A stretch of DNA of 64,000 nucleotides from Marinicella sediminis (GCF_002000055.1 NZ_MVBD01000004.1:186001-250000), one strand, 5' to 3'; numbered from the stretch's first letter, positions 55,124-64,000 are shown. The notes: generated by a model not told the origin, from the letters alone. Program-made: numbers and translations.

Positions 55124-56010
55124 TTGTTTTTCAGCGTGGCCAGATAGATACCCAATAACACGCAGGCCAGTCCCAGTACATCCACCAATGAGGTGGGGCG
55201 GTCAAAAAACAGCACATCCCAAACCATCGACATGGCTGGCTGTAACAACAGCAACAAGCCAACAATGGAGGCAGGCAATGAGGGCATGGTTTTGGTGATC
55301 AGCACCCAACCCACCACCTGACAAAACAACCCCAATGCAATCACCGAAATCCAGGATTGAATATCAGGAATATCAAAGGACTGGCCTTCCTGCCATACCA
55401 CCAATGCCAGAATAAAGGCACAAATCATGGATAAAACACCCAAATTGGCCATCGGTGACAAGGTGTTGGCTTGTGACTGGGCATGGCGCAATGAAAGCAT
55501 GAAACCGGTGTATGCCAGGGCCGTTGAAACCCCATAAAAGACCCCCATCCGGTAATCATTTGACAGGGTTCCCCATTGTAAGCCGACCAACAAAAACAAG
55601 CCGGTAAAGGTGAGTACCAAACCGAGGAAAAATCGCCAGCTGATGCGTTCACTGAGAAACAGGTAACCAAATAAGGTCATGAAAAACACCTGCACATTAC
55701 CCAGCACAGTGGCCAGTCCGGGACCCACAAATTCAATGGCCCGATGCCAGAACCACAGATCTGCGGCAAAAAACACTGCACCCAACAACAACCAAAGTGC
55801 ATAACGGGCATTGCGCCATAAAGGTTGTGTCCGGATCAGGCACCAAACCACCAGGATCAGGCCGCCAATGAGCATTCGATAAAAGCCGATGACCGTTGGT
55901 CCCATATTGGCCAGCTTCACCCAGACACTGGATGAACTGATTACCAGGGCGGCAAACAACATGGTCAATACGGCCCACCTGGTGACTGGTTGGGCCTGAG
56001 ACTGCATCAT
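55120..56010 (-). CDS. EamA/DMT-family transporter
   Basis: The 296-residue protein has ten hydrophobic helices; the second half carries VGLLLLLQPAMSMVWD and LGLACVLLGIYLA, typical of EamA domains. It overlaps yceH by one base and the small membrane gene by 4 bases. The substrate is unknown. Confidence 0.88.
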   Translation of the reverse strand: MMQSQAQPVTRWAVLTMLFAALVISSSSVWVKLANMGPTVIGFYRMLIGGLILVVWCLIRTQPLWRNARYALWLLLGAVFFAADLWFWHRAIEFVGPGLATVLGNVQVFFMTLFGYLFLSERISWRFFLGLVLTFTGLFLLVGLQWGTLSNDYRMGVFYGVSTALAYTGFMLSLRHAQSQANTLSPMANLGVLSMICAFILALVVWQEGQSFDIPDIQSWISVIALGLFCQVVGWVLITKTMPSLPASIVGLLLLLQPAMSMVWDVLFFDRPTSLVDVLGLACVLLGIYLATLKNK

Positions 56011-56645
56011 CAGTCGAGCAAAGTCAGCAATTGCTTCACTTGTTCCTCAAGCTGTTCCACCCGTTGTTCAAGGGCATCGATGCGATCTGCCTTGGCTGTA
56101 CTGACGGCTTTAACCTGGGTTAACACTTCCTCTGCATCCACTTCTCCACACAACAAGTGGGTGTATCGCTCTTCCCTGGAGCCTGGTGCTTTGGGTAAGC
56201 GAACCACCAAAGGTTCATCACGGTCAATCAAGGATTCCAGGACAGTGCGCACCTCATCAATACCATCAAAGTCCTCCATTCTTCCGGTTTTGGTTTTGAT
56301 GTCATTGAGGGTCACTGGCTCTCGCACCATCAAGACCGCAAGAATGGCCTGCTGCTTGCGATCGATGTGCCAATCGGTCAACACCCGGTGGGTCACGTGG
56401 TTGGCCCGGCCACCGTAATCAACACCTACCAGTTTGCGGTCTTCCAGCTGATTCACAGTGTGGCCCAGCTGGCCTTCGGTGAGGTTCATTACTGGCACAC
56501 GGTTGGTTTTCTGATTACAGGCCAGCAACAATGAATTCATGCTCAATGGATAGTTGTTGGGGGTGGTCAGTTGTTTCTCCATCAGGCAGGCCAGCACCCT
56601 GGCTTCCAATGGATCTAAAATGGCGTTTGATTGGTTTTCAGTCAT
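56010..56645 (-). CDS. yceH: YceH-family (DUF480/UPF0502) protein
   Basis: The 211-residue soluble protein matches YceH: LDPLEARVLACLMEKQLTTPNNYPLS at the start, NQKTNRVPVM, and the late QLEEQVKQL helix. It is made of two winged helices and may bind nucleic acid. Function is uncertain; E. coli yceH lies in a pyrC neighbourhood, not here. Confidence 0.92.
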   Translation of the reverse strand: MTENQSNAILDPLEARVLACLMEKQLTTPNNYPLSMNSLLLACNQKTNRVPVMNLTEGQLGHTVNQLEDRKLVGVDYGGRANHVTHRVLTDWHIDRKQQAILAVLMVREPVTLNDIKTKTGRMEDFDGIDEVRTVLESLIDRDEPLVVRLPKAPGSREERYTHLLCGEVDAEEVLTQVKAVSTAKADRIDALEQRVEQLEEQVKQLLTLLD

Positions 56646-56658
56646 GATTTATGGCGAG

Positions 56659-58977
56659 TTAATTGATGTTTCTGACCAGCCTGAAGCCAATGTGCGACCA
56701 GGCCTGGTCAAATTTTATTTGTTCGATGACGGCTTTATCTGCGCTGCCCGAAACCCAGGATAAACCCGCACTTGGGTTACTTTCACAAGGGTCGTCAGCA
56801 TTGAAGATGGCTTTGATTTTGCCCAGCTCCACACATCCGGCCAGCCATTCAGAAACATTGCCATGCAAGCCCCGCAAGCCCAGGTTATTGCGCTTGAAGG
56901 CTGAATATGGCGATACATATGAATAGCCATCATCACAGGTATACTTTAAAAAATCTTCATTGTCCTCAGGAAATTCCTGACCAGCCAGATTGGCCTGGCC
57001 ACAACGGGGCTTTTTGGTGGTGCTGAGTTTTTGCAGATGCCGCCACTCGCGTTCGCTGGGTAACCGGTAATTCAAACCAGTCTGTCGGTTATACCATTCA
57101 ATGAACAGGTTGGCATCCTGCCATGTGACACACACCACTGGCATGTCATCATGCATGGCAAACCCCGGCTTGAGGTAACTTCGCTGACTGAATATCATGT
57201 TTGAACCAACTGCCGTCTTGCATCGGGTCACCTCATGCCCGGTATCGCTGACAAAACGGTCGTACAATAAGTAGCTGACTTCCTCACGGCTTACCGCCAG
57301 GGCATAGTTGACCAAGCCCTGCTGATCAGATTGATTGGGCATCACCACCACAGCCGTCAGACCCATGGAGTCCGTCAGTAGCTGACCTGACCGGTACATC
57401 CCTTTGATCTCCTGATTCAATTCCGTAATGATCTCATGACCCGGCATCACCTCGTCAATCAGGGTGATCAGATCTGAGGCCAGTTGATGATCGGCTTTGG
57501 ATTTGGCCCATTTGACTTTCTCTGCAATGGCACCCAGCAACAAACTGCTTTCCAGTTGGGTGTTTTGTTCAAGCAGCACCATCTGATGTTCCTCAGCCAG
57601 GATGGTTCGGTGTCTGACTTCAGCCACTGATGCAGCAAAAGTCCCTGCCTGCTGCCAATCATTTTTCTGAACCGCCAGATACAACAGTTCATAGTATGCC
57701 GCCATGACTTCAGACAACATATTCCTGGCTTCCTGGTGATCTGGAATGTTGCCCAGAATCTTCAATAACTGGTCCACTGCATTGTCACTCTTGGGCGTTG
57801 TCAGCTGTTTAATCCGGATGTTTTTTCTGGCCTGGTTGAGTAACTGATTGACCTCTTCCTCACTCAACAGATTGAGCACTGCCGGCACCTTTTCAACTGC
57901 TGTTTCATCAGCATCTGAATCTGCCACAGGAGCTGCCGTTTGTGGTTCATTTGCCAATGGATCATCAACCAACAATTCATCAACCAACAACTCTTCATTC
58001 AAATCCGTTTCAACAGCGTCATCGTCGGGCTCTGCGCTGACAAATGACGGGCGCTCTTCAGCAATCGGTGAGCCGCCAATGATCAACGGCCAATACCACC
58101 AGGTGGCAACTCCTGTCAGCACCAACAATGACATCAAAAGCCAGCGGGCACTGGATGATGTGTTGGACTTCGGTACAGAATTAACATTTGCCACCGCTTG
58201 TTTCAGGGCTTCCATATCAGCATATCGGTCAGCCGGATCTTTTGCCAGACAGCGGTCAATGACCGGTTGCCAGTGACTCACTTCAGCAGGCAGCCTGGGC
58301 ACTGGTTTTTCCACATGTGCCATCATCAATGACAAGTCATCCTCTTCATTGAATACCGGTTCTCCGGTCAACATTTCAAACAGAATGGCCCCCAGGCCGT
58401 ATACATCTGACTGTGCTCCCGCATCTTTTGACTGGGCCTGTTCGGGACTGATGTAATGGATGCTGCCAATGATGCGGTTTTCCCGGGTGAACCTTCTCCG
58501 GCCGGCGCTCAATGCGATGCCAAAATCTGCAATCTGCACATGGCCGAACTGATCAAAAAGGATGTTTTCCGGTTTGATGTCACGATGGATTACCCCCTGA
58601 CTGTGGGCATAGGACAAACCATCACAAATCTCAGTCATGACCTGCTTGAGGTCCTCATCATTGTCATGCACATAAGTGGTCAGGTCACCATGTTGCAAGT
58701 ATGGCATTGAATAATAAAGCACATCATCATCGATGTGTCCCACTTCATAGATACTGACAATATTGGGATGGTAGAGGCGGGCAATGATTTCAGCCTCTTG
58801 CTCAAATCGTTTAACCACATTTTCTTCATCTGTAATGATTGGCCGCATGACCTTCAAAGCCACTTCCCTTTTCAGCGATTCCTGGTATGCCAGGTAAACC
58901 ACACTCATGCCACCCTCACCAATTTTTCTGATGATGCGGTAACCAGGTATGGATACTTTGTGGCTGATTTCTGTCAT
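56659..58977 (-). CDS. Ser/Thr protein kinase fused to a formylglycine-enzyme (SUMF1) domain
   Basis: The 772-residue protein begins with a Hanks kinase: glycine loop IGEGGMSVVYLA, Lys42 (VALKV), VIHRDIKPEN (131-133), DFG (151-153) and GSIHYISPEQ. A transmembrane helix (about 280-300) is followed by an acidic linker, a helical region and a C-terminal SUMF1/FGE-sulfatase domain (about 550-770; VSREEVSYLLYDRF, MPVVCVTWQDANLFIEWYN, YRLPSEREWRHL, GLHGNVSEWLAGC, IGFRLVRN). In such fusions the SUMF1 domain is usually a sensor or binding module, not a known enzyme. No cognate sigma or phosphatase is adjacent. Confidence 0.87.
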   Translation of the reverse strand: MTEISHKVSIPGYRIIRKIGEGGMSVVYLAYQESLKREVALKVMRPIITDEENVVKRFEQEAEIIARLYHPNIVSIYEVGHIDDDVLYYSMPYLQHGDLTTYVHDNDEDLKQVMTEICDGLSYAHSQGVIHRDIKPENILFDQFGHVQIADFGIALSAGRRRFTRENRIIGSIHYISPEQAQSKDAGAQSDVYGLGAILFEMLTGEPVFNEEDDLSLMMAHVEKPVPRLPAEVSHWQPVIDRCLAKDPADRYADMEALKQAVANVNSVPKSNTSSSARWLLMSLLVLTGVATWWYWPLIIGGSPIAEERPSFVSAEPDDDAVETDLNEELLVDELLVDDPLANEPQTAAPVADSDADETAVEKVPAVLNLLSEEEVNQLLNQARKNIRIKQLTTPKSDNAVDQLLKILGNIPDHQEARNMLSEVMAAYYELLYLAVQKNDWQQAGTFAASVAEVRHRTILAEEHQMVLLEQNTQLESSLLLGAIAEKVKWAKSKADHQLASDLITLIDEVMPGHEIITELNQEIKGMYRSGQLLTDSMGLTAVVVMPNQSDQQGLVNYALAVSREEVSYLLYDRFVSDTGHEVTRCKTAVGSNMIFSQRSYLKPGFAMHDDMPVVCVTWQDANLFIEWYNRQTGLNYRLPSEREWRHLQKLSTTKKPRCGQANLAGQEFPEDNEDFLKYTCDDGYSYVSPYSAFKRNNLGLRGLHGNVSEWLAGCVELGKIKAIFNADDPCESNPSAGLSWVSGSADKAVIEQIKFDQAWSHIGFRLVRNIN

Positions 58978-59046
58978 GGTGTGACTATTCTAACTGATGC
59001 TTTTTTAAAATGGCCCCCTAAAAAGGTGAAATAATGGCTATTTTTG

Positions 59047-59067
59047 ATCATCACTCGAAGTGATGAT
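59047..59067. promoter_or_regulatory. 9-bp perfect inverted repeat in the divergent spacer
   Basis: ATCATCACT, CGA, AGTGATGAT. It lies between the kinase-FGE gene (minus) and the zinc-ribbon gene (plus). On the minus strand the loop is TCG, so the RNA hairpin would be stable. CATAAT at 59078-59083 is a possible -10 for the plus-strand gene. Confidence 0.4.
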
Positions 59068-59103
59068 TAATTTCGGGCATAATGACAGGCGGATCATGAA
59101 GTT

Positions 59104-59289
59104 ATGAACAAAAATTCGCCACCAAATAACAACATCGTAGAGGTCACTTGTCACAAGTGTCACCTCAATGTGATTTACCTGCGGGTTGAAAATGCCGAAG
59201 CCAATGATTCTCCCTTCGAACCCAATCGCATTATCTGCACCGAATGCAATCAGGGATTGATGCAAAACATGGTTAATCCGGATTCCTGA
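59104..59289 (+). CDS. Small zinc-ribbon-like protein
   Basis: The 61-residue protein has two CxxC pairs, CHKC (about 16-19) and CTEC (about 45-48), forming a probable zinc ribbon with a short acidic loop between. Start ATG 59104 is supported by an AAGTT-like weak ribosome-binding site only. It ends 29 bases before mnmC. Family not recognised. Confidence 0.55.
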   Translation: MNKNSPPNNNIVEVTCHKCHLNVIYLRVENAEANDSPFEPNRIICTECNQGLMQNMVNPDS

Positions 59290-59318
59290 ATCCTCATGAA
59301 CAACGCCTTGACCCCGGC

Positions 59319-61241
59319 ATGCATCCACTGACCCTGGCCTACCAATCAACAGCGAAAATTGATCGCCAAAATGGCCGGCCGTACTCGGCTCAATTCGATG
59401 ACATCTATTTCAACCCGGAAGATGGTTTAGCGGAAACCCGCTACGTGTTCATTGGCGGCAACCAACTGGAATCACGTTGGCAGTCACATCCCGGTAAAAC
59501 CTTTTGTGTGGCTGAAACCGGTTTTGGCAGTGGCCTTAATTTCCTCGCCACCTGCCTGGCCTGGCAGCAAGCCCAATTCAAACCGGCCAGCTTGTGTTTT
59601 ATCAGCACAGAACTGCACCCCATGTCCACCGAAGACCTGCGTCAAACTCACCAGCTGTTCCCCGAACTTCAGGAACTGAGCCAGTTGCTGTTACAACAAT
59701 ACCCGTCGGCCCGGGCTGGTTTTCATCAATTGCAGATAACCCCGGACATCAGTTTGTTGTTACTGATCGGAGATGCCACCGCTTGCCTGCAACAACTGAA
59801 TGGCCAGGTTAACGCCTGGTTCCTCGATGGATTCTCACCTGGTAATAACCCTGATTTGTGGTCAGCCGATTTATTTGAGGTGATCGCTGGCTTATCAACG
59901 GACCAAACCACTCTGGCCACATACACCGCAGCCGGAAAGGTTCGCCGCGGTTTACAGGCCGCTGGCTTTGCAGTCACCAAAAAACCAGGTTTTGGCCAAA
60001 AGCGGGAGATGATCTGTGCCCGGTATGACGCCGCCAAACAGGTCAGGATCAGCAACAAACAACCCTGGCACCCATACCCCAAATCACCGGCCAAAGAGGC
60101 ATCTGTAACCATTTTGGGTGGTGGTATAGCCGGTCTCAACCTGGCCCGTACATTTCATCGGACTGGCCATCACACCACGATCATTGATGCTTTCAACAAA
60201 CCACTGCAGGCCGCTTCCGGTAACCCCGCAGCAATGATGATGCCGGTATTGACCGCCAGGACTTCACCAGAAGCTCTGTTTTATTTGCGTGCCTTTGAGT
60301 ATGCACGCCGGATTTATGGTGCATGTTTCATCAACTCTGGCATCACGGAATATGCCGGTAGTGACCGGGCCGGCCAACGTCGACTGGAACAACTGGCCGA
60401 ATCCGGGCTGCCAGATGAGCTGCTTCGCTGTTCCAAAAATCAACTGCATTATCCGACTGCCGGCTGGGTGGACACCAATGCCCTGCGACAGCGTTGGCTG
60501 ACCTGTGTGGATGACTGGCAATGCCATGAAATCACTGACATAGAAGGTGCCGACGGGCAGTGGTATTTACTGGCAAACGGTCGTCAGGTCCACCACTGTA
60601 CAACCCTGATCATTGCTGGCGGCATGAACAGCAGAAAACTCAGTCCACAACCATTACCACTGATGGCCCGACTGGGTCAGACCAACCACCTCATCACCCC
60701 TCAGGCCACCTCCATAGATCAGGTCTTACTCAACCAGGGTTACCTGATTCCGTTACCCGGCGAGCCAGCAGGTCACCATTATTTATTGGGTGCCACTTTT
60801 GATCACGTGGATTCTGAAAGCCAATACCATCATCAACCAGTCTGCAATAGCCACCAACAACGCAACCTGGCCCATTGGCAAGAACACCCTGAATTTGCCA
60901 AACTGGCACAAGCCAGCAGCCTGGCCGACCACACTGCCATCCGTGCCACCACACCAGATCATCTGCCAGTGTGTGGGCCCTTGATTGATCATCTGCGCTT
61001 TACCCGTGATTATGCCGACCTGCATCATGGCAGACACTGGCAGGTGTATCCTCCTGCCCAACCTTTACCGGGCCTGTATGTGCTCACTGGCCTGGGATCC
61101 AGGGGCTACACTTCAGCGCCCTTGCTGGCTGATTATCTGCATGCCATGATCAGCGGACAACCTTTGCCTCTTGAGGCTGATTTGTGTAAGATAATCCACC
61201 CCAACCGATTCAACCATCGACAACTCAAAAAACCATCATGA
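59319..61241 (+). CDS. mnmC: Bifunctional tRNA 5-methylaminomethyl-2-thiouridine biosynthesis protein MnmC
   Basis: It finishes the mnm5s2U34 modification in glutamate, lysine and related tRNAs. The N-terminal methyltransferase half (about 1-240) has FCVAETGFGSGLNFL, WFLDGFSPGNNPDLW and TYTAAGKVRRGLQAAGF. The C-terminal FAD oxidoreductase half starts at VTILGGGIAGLNLARTFHRTG and has FAD-dependent cmnm5U to nm5U activity. At 640 residues it is the fused form (E. coli 668). Confidence 0.96.
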   Translation: MHPLTLAYQSTAKIDRQNGRPYSAQFDDIYFNPEDGLAETRYVFIGGNQLESRWQSHPGKTFCVAETGFGSGLNFLATCLAWQQAQFKPASLCFISTELHPMSTEDLRQTHQLFPELQELSQLLLQQYPSARAGFHQLQITPDISLLLLIGDATACLQQLNGQVNAWFLDGFSPGNNPDLWSADLFEVIAGLSTDQTTLATYTAAGKVRRGLQAAGFAVTKKPGFGQKREMICARYDAAKQVRISNKQPWHPYPKSPAKEASVTILGGGIAGLNLARTFHRTGHHTTIIDAFNKPLQAASGNPAAMMMPVLTARTSPEALFYLRAFEYARRIYGACFINSGITEYAGSDRAGQRRLEQLAESGLPDELLRCSKNQLHYPTAGWVDTNALRQRWLTCVDDWQCHEITDIEGADGQWYLLANGRQVHHCTTLIIAGGMNSRKLSPQPLPLMARLGQTNHLITPQATSIDQVLLNQGYLIPLPGEPAGHHYLLGATFDHVDSESQYHHQPVCNSHQQRNLAHWQEHPEFAKLAQASSLADHTAIRATTPDHLPVCGPLIDHLRFTRDYADLHHGRHWQVYPPAQPLPGLYVLTGLGSRGYTSAPLLADYLHAMISGQPLPLEADLCKIIHPNRFNHRQLKKPS

Positions 61242-62005
61242 CCACATCCGCTTCCTTTAAAGACCACTTTTCAACTCAGGCAGAAGCCTACAGCATGTAT
61301 CGTCCGGAATACCCGACAGAATTGTATGAATGGCTGGCCTCATTGTGTCCGGAAACCAAACTGGTCTGGGACTGTGCCACCGGCAATGGTCAGGCTGCCG
61401 TGGCCATGACCAACCAGTTCTCATACGTCATCGGCACCGATGCCAGTGAATCACAGATTTACCGTGCCATGATTTATCCGCGGGTCGAATATGAAGTGGC
61501 GCTGGCACATGAAAGCCCACTGGCAGATCACAGCGTGGATCTCATCACTGTGGCACAGGCCCTGCATTGGTTTGATTTCGATTTGTTTTTTGCCGAAGTC
61601 AACAGGGTGGCAAAGAACAATGCAGTGCTGGCCGTGTGGTGCTATGAACTGCACCAGATCACCCCTGCAGTTGATGAGGTGGTTAAACATTATTACCAGA
61701 ACATCATTGGTGAGTACTGGCCAGCGGAACGTCGGCATATAGAACAGGCTTATGCCGACATTGACTTTCCGTTTGAACCCATCAAAGCACCCAAATGTAC
61801 CATGAGCAAACAATGGACCTTCAAACATTTGTATGGTTACCTGGGCACCTGGTCAGCCACACAAAAATACATGGCAGAACACAATGAAGATCCCCGGACT
61901 CAGATACTGGATCAGCTGCAAGCTGCCTGGGGTGAGGACGACACCCTGACAGTCAACTGGCCCATCACCATCAAAACATTCAGGATCAATCCTCATGAAG
62001 CTTGA
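61238..62005 (+). CDS. Class I SAM-dependent methyltransferase
   Basis: The 255-residue protein has motif I VWDCATGNGQAA, ending strand IGTDAS, and the post-I region AHESPLADHSVDLITVAQALHWFD. The pattern fits UbiE/Trm-type small-molecule methyltransferases (for example TehB- or Crg1-like). It overlaps mnmC by 4 bases (ATGA) and the LOG gene by 11. Substrate unknown. Confidence 0.85.
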   Translation: MTTSASFKDHFSTQAEAYSMYRPEYPTELYEWLASLCPETKLVWDCATGNGQAAVAMTNQFSYVIGTDASESQIYRAMIYPRVEYEVALAHESPLADHSVDLITVAQALHWFDFDLFFAEVNRVAKNNAVLAVWCYELHQITPAVDEVVKHYYQNIIGEYWPAERRHIEQAYADIDFPFEPIKAPKCTMSKQWTFKHLYGYLGTWSATQKYMAEHNEDPRTQILDQLQAAWGEDDTLTVNWPITIKTFRINPHEA

Positions 62006-62573
62006 TCAACTGGCCGTCTACTGCTCATCCTCTGACCAGATTAAAAAATTATTTTTTGATCATGCCGATGGCCTGGGAGCCTTAATGGCCCGACATGACT
62101 GGGGTCTGGTTTATGGAGGAGGCATGGTAGGCTTGATGGGTCAGGTGGCCAAATCAATCAAACACCACAGTGGCAGAACCATTGGCGTGGTACCCGAAGC
62201 ACTGCGCATCGATGGGGTAGTCAATACCATCGATGATGAACTCATCATCACCCCGGACATGCACACCCGCAAAGCAAAAATGATTGACCTGGCCGATGGC
62301 TTTATCGGTCTGGCAGGCGGCTTTGGTACCCTGGAAGAAATGCTGGAAGTGATGACCCTGAAACAATTGGGCTATCATGAAAAGCCAATCGTATTCCTCA
62401 ATACCGATGGTTATTATGATCGTTTGTTTGAGATGTTTGAACACATCTATGCCGAAAACTTTGCCAAAGCGGAGTACCGCCAGCTGTATCACATCAGTGA
62501 GACGCCGGAAGATGTGGTGACTTATTTGCTCAACTATCAGCCACCACAGCTACCGGATAAATGGTTTGTCTGA
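61995..62573 (+). CDS. LOG-family (TIGR00730) nucleoside-5'-monophosphate phosphoribohydrolase
   Basis: The 192-residue Rossmann protein has the family signatures YGGGMVGLMGQVA, PGG-like AGGFGTLEEM and MHTRKAKM. LOG enzymes cleave cytokinin-type or other nucleotide 5'-monophosphates. The bacterial substrate may be AMP-like nucleotides. It is the last gene of the mnmC run, convergent with tpx. Confidence 0.9.
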   Translation: MKLDQLAVYCSSSDQIKKLFFDHADGLGALMARHDWGLVYGGGMVGLMGQVAKSIKHHSGRTIGVVPEALRIDGVVNTIDDELIITPDMHTRKAKMIDLADGFIGLAGGFGTLEEMLEVMTLKQLGYHEKPIVFLNTDGYYDRLFEMFEHIYAENFAKAEYRQLYHISETPEDVVTYLLNYQPPQLPDKWFV

Positions 62574-62577
62574 CCGG

Positions 62578-63081
62578 TTAATCTGCCAATGCGGCCATGG
62601 CGGCATCATAATCCGGTTCATTAACCACATCGCTCACCAACTCACTGTAGACCACCTGATGGTTGGCGTCCAGCACCAGTGTTGCCCGGGCATACAAACC
62701 GGCCAGCGGCCCTGAGTTCATTTGCACTCCGTAGTGTTCAGCCAGGCTGCGGTGCCTGAAATCTGAACCGGTCACGGCATTGTCCACCCCTTCTGCCGCA
62801 CAAAAACGATTCAGGGCAAATGGCAGGTCCATGGAAGCATATAGCATCACCACATCATCCCGGCCTGCGGCTTTCTGACTGAAGGTTTTCAGTTGTAAAG
62901 CACACACTGCGGTGTCGATGCTGGGAAAAATATTGAACACCACCTGCTTGCCTGCCAGGTCTGACAGACTGACTTCAGACAAGTCTGCTTTGACCAGTTT
63001 GAAATCAGGGGCGGCCTGTCCAACGGTGGGGAATTGACCGGTTGTATCGATGGGGTTACCTTTGAAGTTAATCTGGGCCAT
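62578..63081 (-). CDS. tpx: Thiol peroxidase (Tpx)
   Basis: This atypical 2-Cys peroxiredoxin reduces peroxides using thioredoxin. The peroxidatic Cys is in PSIDTAVCALQLK, the resolving Cys in NRFCAAEGVDN. Start 63081 (MAQINFKGN) has AGAGGA upstream and gives 167 residues as in E. coli; the frame extends to 63147. It lies 83 bases downstream of sixA on the same strand. Confidence 0.93.
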   Translation of the reverse strand: MAQINFKGNPIDTTGQFPTVGQAAPDFKLVKADLSEVSLSDLAGKQVVFNIFPSIDTAVCALQLKTFSQKAAGRDDVVMLYASMDLPFALNRFCAAEGVDNAVTGSDFRHRSLAEHYGVQMNSGPLAGLYARATLVLDANHQVVYSELVSDVVNEPDYDAAMAALAD

Positions 63082-63163
63082 GACGTCCTCTGCAAGAAAA
63101 AACATCAGTATACTGCTGAGCTGATGCAACAACAAGCCCAATGGCATGCTGCAGACCTGCCGG

Positions 63164-63658
63164 TTACTTCAGCATCTTGGGTTTGAGAAAATGTTTCAGG
63201 GTGGCACCATTGGCAGACAGTGACGACCACTCGGGCACGGCTGCTTCCACACGGGCATAGGCACAGGTGGGCAAGTGCTCAAACGAATCATCAGTGAGGT
63301 GATCAATCACATCAGTGAAAGCCGGGTTGTGTCCTACCAGGGTGACTGCAGTCAATGAGTCATCCAATGATTCCAGAAAACTCAGAACAGCAGATGAACT
63401 GAAGGTGTAGAGTTCTGGTTCAATCACCCAGTCAATGCTGCGGCCACTGAGGGCCTCACTGATGCCAGCAATGGTTTGTTGTGCCCGGGTAGCCGCACTG
63501 CAATACACCTGTTGCCCCCGCCAACCCAAATCCCACAATGGCTCTGCCATCAAGGCACAATCCCTTCGACCCCTGCCTTTTAAAGGCCGCTTGAGGTCAC
63601 TGAGCCGGGGATCATCCCAGCTGGATTTGGCATGCCTGATGAAGTGAATGACTTTCAT
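63164..63658 (-). CDS. sixA: SixA-family phosphohistidine phosphatase
   Basis: The 164-residue histidine phosphatase has the RHAKSSWDDP catalytic opening, KGRGRRDCALMAE, and the late VGHNPAFTDV segment with the second His. E. coli SixA dephosphorylates phosphohistidine in PtsN/NPr signalling. ATG 63658 overlaps the FkbM gene stop (ATGA). The match is good although the C-terminal part is longer than E. coli SixA. Confidence 0.87.
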   Translation of the reverse strand: MKVIHFIRHAKSSWDDPRLSDLKRPLKGRGRRDCALMAEPLWDLGWRGQQVYCSAATRAQQTIAGISEALSGRSIDWVIEPELYTFSSSAVLSFLESLDDSLTAVTLVGHNPAFTDVIDHLTDDSFEHLPTCAYARVEAAVPEWSSLSANGATLKHFLKPKMLK

Positions 63659-64000
63659 TTGCCGGACGATGGATTGCGGCAAAAAATGTTGGAATGAGGC
63701 AGGGCCATTAAATCCGCAGCCGTCAGAGGCACCAGGGTTTCCTTATTCAGGATGCGATCAACCTGCTTAAAGTGAGTGAATACCCAGTCGGCAAAGACCT
63801 GTGGATCCTGAGCCCGCTGCCTGATGTGCCGGCCATTCCATTCAAAGATGACTTTAATCCCGGGGTTTTGCCGAATCAATTGCTCAGCACCTCTGAGCAC
63901 GTAGGGCTCTGCTCCTTCGGTGTCAATTTTGATGAAATCCACCCGCTGACCAGCACACAAGTGGTCGAGGGTATTGGCTTGCACCTGACAATGATTCTGT
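63655..64000 (-). CDS. FkbM-family methyltransferase (5' end outside window)
   Basis: The visible part, 115 residues, carries VDFIKIDTEGAEPYVLRGA, the FkbM signature around the cofactor-binding Asp, then VIFEWNGRHI. The frame stays open to the window end, so the start lies beyond 64000. FkbM enzymes O-methylate sugars or polyketides. It overlaps sixA by 4 bases. Confidence 0.82.
   Translation of the reverse strand, partial: QNHCQVQANTLDHLCAGQRVDFIKIDTEGAEPYVLRGAEQLIRQNPGIKVIFEWNGRHIRQRAQDPQVFADWVFTHFKQVDRILNKETLVPLTAADLMALPHSNIFCRNPSSGK

Noticed and set aside
59038-59349. 103-codon minus-strand frame opposite the zinc-ribbon gene
   Set aside because: Covers the inverted repeat and the start of mnmC and lacks recognisable features; the plus-strand frame with two CxxC pairs is more plausible.
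60264-60527. Minus-strand frame within mnmC
   Set aside because: Shadow frame inside an intact, well-recognised gene.

Overview
The window is a stretch of ordinary chromosome from a Gram-negative gammaproteobacterium. The pointers are the secA-mutT order, the rpsU-yqeY-dnaG-rpoD macromolecular-synthesis operon, a fused MnmC, LPS acyltransferase and O-antigen ligase genes, DjlA, PBP1A and a MipA/OmpV porin-like protein. Several families (DUF6502, DUF6768, the Pds two-component pair, DUF7452-type repeats) recall Marinicella-like marine bacteria, but that genus-level guess is memory, not a computed placement. No phage, insertion sequence, rRNA operon or CRISPR array is visible.

Layout. 1-2750: 3' part of secA, then mutT. 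3.0-5.3 kb: a promoter-led operon of an EAL phosphodiesterase, a DUF6502-like protein and an exported protein with seven 10-residue EGTGG-type repeats. 5.6-10.4 kb (minus): djlA-rpe-PepSY-response regulator-histidine kinase-mazG. 10.4-12.6 kb (plus): purC, an Mpo1-like membrane protein and a TonB-like anchored protein. 12.6-16.8 kb (minus): LPS assembly block (GT4, O-antigen ligase, GT2, LpxL-like acyltransferase) behind a CHCC zinc-finger gene. 16.9-23.4 kb: ELM1-like protein, secreted proteins, a PQQ-type sugar dehydrogenase, ychF and an EF-hand protein. 23.4-28.8 kb: yggS, then rpsU-yqeY-dnaG-rpoD. 28.8-34.4 kb: parvulin lipoprotein, bolA, arsC, wrbA, a CPBP membrane protein and a beta-helix exoprotein. 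34.4-38.4 kb (minus): ECF sigma, Ser/Thr kinase with TPRs, maf. 38.6-44.6 kb: mrcA, a PdsRS-type two-component system without its sortase, and an ECF sigma/DUF6768 pair. 44.7-46.2 kb: pgsA and three tRNA genes (Gly-GCC, Cys-GCA, Leu-UAA); a three-unit structured repeat array lies between the last two. 46.4-50.9 kb: porin-like protein and a run of small unknown genes, including a short EF-Ts-domain protein. 50.8-59.0 kb (minus): DNA glycosylase, cupin, two EamA transporters, YceH, and a Ser/Thr kinase fused to a sulfatase-modifying-factor domain. 59.1-64.0 kb: zinc-ribbon protein, mnmC, methyltransferase, LOG protein, tpx, sixA and a partial FkbM methyltransferase.

Themes. Signalling is dense for 64 kb: two two-component systems, two Ser/Thr kinases, two ECF sigma factors and one EAL protein. 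The items most likely to be new are the EF-Ts-like mini-protein, the EGTGG-repeat protein and its operon, the hairpin array between tRNA genes, and the orphan Pds regulators. Function calls rest on motif recognition only; no searches were run.
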